Position numbers and translations under genes: made by a program. Shown piece after piece: positions 5,040 to 6,424 of a stretch of 6,424 nucleotides of DNA (positions are counted from its first letter, which is position 1; each line of letters starts with the position of its first letter). The stretch spans positions 1 to 6,424 of the forward strand of contig JAUNIK010000165.1 of assembly GCA_030523505.1 (NCBI GenBank), in the 5' to 3' direction. The DNA is from Prevotellaceae bacterium (GTDB taxonomy: Bacteria; Bacteroidota; Bacteroidia; Bacteroidales; Bacteroidaceae). Under the pieces are notes generated by a model. It worked only from the letters and a program-made list of their open reading frames with translations. It was not told the origin of the DNA and searched no databases.

Positions 5040-6281
5040 ATGATAAAAGATTTAATAACTGCGATAAAGCTCCCTTTCCTCAAGGATAAGGAGCTTTATT
5101 GCGATATAAAGAGAATACTCGGATTCTATCCAGGCGATATTGAACTCTACAAGACTGCATTGATGCACAAGAGTGTGATGCATCGCAACAACAAGGGTAA
5201 ACCAGTGAACAACGAACGACTGGAATTCCTTGGTGATGCTGTGCTCGATGCTGTAGTGGGCGATATTGTTTATCGTCATTTCCCTGGCAAGAGAGAGGGA
5301 TTCCTCACAAACACACGCTCTAAACTCGTTCAGCGTGAAACACTCGGCAAACTGGCCAATGAGATGGGAATCACCAAACTTGTGCTCTCTTCCGGCCGTT
5401 CCCAGAGTCATAACAGTTATCTCGGTGGTAATGCTTTCGAAGCACTTGTCGGTGCAATGTACCTCGACAAAGGCTACGACAAGTGTATGAAGTTCATGGA
5501 GAAGCGCATTCTCGACAAGCTCATCAATATTGATAAGGTGGCTTACAAGGAAGTAAACTTCAAATCGAAATTGCTAGAATGGAGTCAGAAAAACCGTATC
5601 AACCTTGAATACAAGGAGGTGGAGTCGAAGAAAGACGAACATGGCAACCCTGTATTTATATATAAGGTAGTGCTCGAAGGCATCGACGGTGATACTGGTA
5701 AGGGCTATTCGAAGAAGGAATCACAGCAGATGGCTTCAAAACTCACACTGGAGCGACTTCGTAAGAACACCAAATATCTCGATTCAATCTTTGCTGCCAA
5801 GACCGACCGTACAAAGATGGAAGAAGAACCAGTGATGTGTGTGCCAGAGGTTGAACCAAGCAATGATACACCAGCTCCAAAGCAATCTAACAAGAATAAG
5901 CAGGAAAACAAGCCAGAGAAGAAGCCTGAGAAAAAGCAGGAAAACAAGGTTGAAAAGAAGCCGGTAGAGAAATCAGAGCAGAAGGAAGCAAAGCCTGCTA
6001 AGAAGGACGATAAATCTGTTAATAAAGAAAATAAGACTGATAACAACGCTGAAGAGTCGCCAAAGGAGAATACTCCTAACGAAGAGCGTAAGCCTCGCAG
6101 AAACAACCGTCGTTCACGCAGAGAGAAACCACAGCAGACAGATGCTCCTACGGAGCAAAATGATGGCAAAAAGCCACAGAACGATGATAAGGACTTCGAC
6201 TTGAGTGACATTTCCGCAAAACAACTCACACGCGAAGAGATAATCGAACTGGCTGAAAAGGCTGCTTTCGAAGAGCAATAA
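5040..6281 (+). CDS. rnc: Ribonuclease III with a long charged C-terminal extension
   Basis: The 413-residue enzyme makes staggered cuts in double-stranded RNA, for rRNA maturation and mRNA processing. The nuclease domain (~25-160) has the signature NERLEFLGDAVLDAV (58-72). By alignment to E. coli, Glu59, Glu62, Asp66, Glu86 and Glu134 match Glu38, Glu41, Asp45, Glu65 and Glu117, while Asn131 replaces Asp114. A dsRNA-binding domain follows (~172-242), ending in GKGYSKKESQQMAS. Residues ~250-413 are an unusual low-complexity tail rich in Lys, Glu, Asn and Pro. It has a 12-residue tandem duplication (287-310), an Arg-rich patch (350-361) and a closing amphipathic segment (LTREEIIELAEKAAFEEQ). 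Typical RNase III is roughly 220-300 residues. ATG 5040 is chosen because the upstream TTG at 5010 lies inside fabF, and the ATG sits 5 bases after the fabF stop, implying translational coupling. Confidence 0.95.
   Translation: MIKDLITAIKLPFLKDKELYCDIKRILGFYPGDIELYKTALMHKSVMHRNNKGKPVNNERLEFLGDAVLDAVVGDIVYRHFPGKREGFLTNTRSKLVQRETLGKLANEMGITKLVLSSGRSQSHNSYLGGNAFEALVGAMYLDKGYDKCMKFMEKRILDKLINIDKVAYKEVNFKSKLLEWSQKNRINLEYKEVESKKDEHGNPVFIYKVVLEGIDGDTGKGYSKKESQQMASKLTLERLRKNTKYLDSIFAAKTDRTKMEEEPVMCVPEVEPSNDTPAPKQSNKNKQENKPEKKPEKKQENKVEKKPVEKSEQKEAKPAKKDDKSVNKENKTDNNAEESPKENTPNEERKPRRNNRRSRREKPQQTDAPTEQNDGKKPQNDDKDFDLSDISAKQLTREEIIELAEKAAFEEQ
5898..5969 (+). repeat. In-frame tandem duplication of 36 bases in the rnc tail
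   Basis: Two adjacent 36-base units (5898-5933 and 5934-5969) encode KQENKPEKKPEK and KQENKVEKKPVE. Their first 15 bases (AAGCAGGAAAACAAG) are identical and the rest has diverged. The period is exactly 12 codons, so unit number can change without breaking the frame. It is a likely source of length variation in the RNase III tail between strains. Confidence 0.8.
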
Positions 6282-6296
6282 AATATTAAAGTTTAA

Positions 6297-6424
6297 GAAG
6301 TTAAGAGGAGTTATCGCTTCGCTGGGAAGTTATGAGGAGTTAAGGGACGAATGTCTCTAATGACGAACCTTACCGCGAGAATAACTATTGTCCTTTAACT
6401 TCCCTAGCGAGTGAAGCGAGCGAT
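6297..6424. repeat. Intergenic repeat with long imperfect inverted arms
   Basis: This non-coding stretch begins 16 bases after rnc. A 17-base motif occurs twice with one mismatch: GAAGTTAAGAGGAGTTA (6297-6313) and GAAGTTATGAGGAGTTA (6326-6342). In addition 6313-6348 is an imperfect reverse complement of 6390-6424: the arms share ATCGCT, TCGCT, GGGAAGTTA and AGGA in order, and TTAAGGGAC pairs with GTCCTTTAA with one G-T. The ~41 bases between the arms (6349-6389) show no coding frame. The right arm reaches the window edge, so the element may continue. It looks like a dispersed palindromic element, possibly also acting as the operon's 3' hairpin; no clear intrinsic terminator is seen. Confidence 0.65.

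Noticed and set aside
5052..5411. A 119-codon minus-strand open frame opposite the start of rnc.
   Set aside because: It overlaps the conserved RNase III nuclease domain in full and has no domain or promoter of its own.
5705..6229. A 174-codon minus-strand open frame opposite the rnc tail, rich in Ser, Phe and Leu.
   Set aside because: It is the mirror of the Lys/Glu-rich rnc tail: AAG and GAA codons read as CTT and TTC on the other strand. No promoter or recognisable domain was found.
1..6424. CRISPR array, tRNA or rRNA gene, transposase, toxin-antitoxin or defence genes.
   Set aside because: No regularly spaced repeats, cloverleaf, rRNA segment or matching protein was found on either strand.

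Overview
The window reads as Bacteroidota chromosome, most likely Prevotella or a close relative. Three things point that way. Candidate promoters match the Bacteroidota -33/-7 type (TTTG, about 20 bases, TAnnTTTG). Gene starts lack Shine-Dalgarno motifs and have A/T-rich leaders instead. The protein variants fit the phylum (GFGGHN near the FabF C-terminus, GNAFEA in RNase III), as does the acpP-fabF-rnc gene order. The genus call is inference from recalled family features, not from a search.

Layout. Bases 1-257 hold the 3' end of a plus-strand surface or secreted protein gene with an Ig-like (Big_2-type) end. Its conserved C-terminal module is cut by an in-frame TAA. A bidirectional terminator (299-340) and a second stem-loop (350-377) separate it from the convergent minus-strand rnr gene (RNase R, 405-2585). 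A compact divergent region (2586-2770) carries promoter-like elements for rnr and for a small GtrA-family membrane protein gene (2771-3163). A 198-base AT-rich gap with an 8-bp inverted repeat and a strong promoter match leads into acpP (3362-3595), fabF (3778-5034) and rnc (5040-6281). The window ends in an intergenic repeat with long inverted arms (6297-6424).

How the genes work together. AcpP carries acyl chains and FabF elongates them, so the start of the operon is fatty acid synthesis. rnc follows fabF after 5 bases and encodes RNase III, which cuts double-stranded RNA. The acpP-fabF spacer encodes a 54-nt hairpin with two 24-nt arms, about two helical turns of RNA duplex. This suggests, as inference, that RNase III could process its own operon mRNA there and so separate the acpP message from fabF-rnc. 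RNase R, encoded nearby on the other strand, is a 3'-5' exonuclease that degrades structured RNA.

The genes themselves are ordinary housekeeping genes. The unusual points are the hairpin next to rnc, a disordered RNase III tail of about 165 residues with a 12-residue tandem duplication, a catalytic Asp-to-Asn change in RNase III, the interrupted C-terminal module at the left edge, and the non-coding repeats. I see no evidence of a wholly new multi-gene system.
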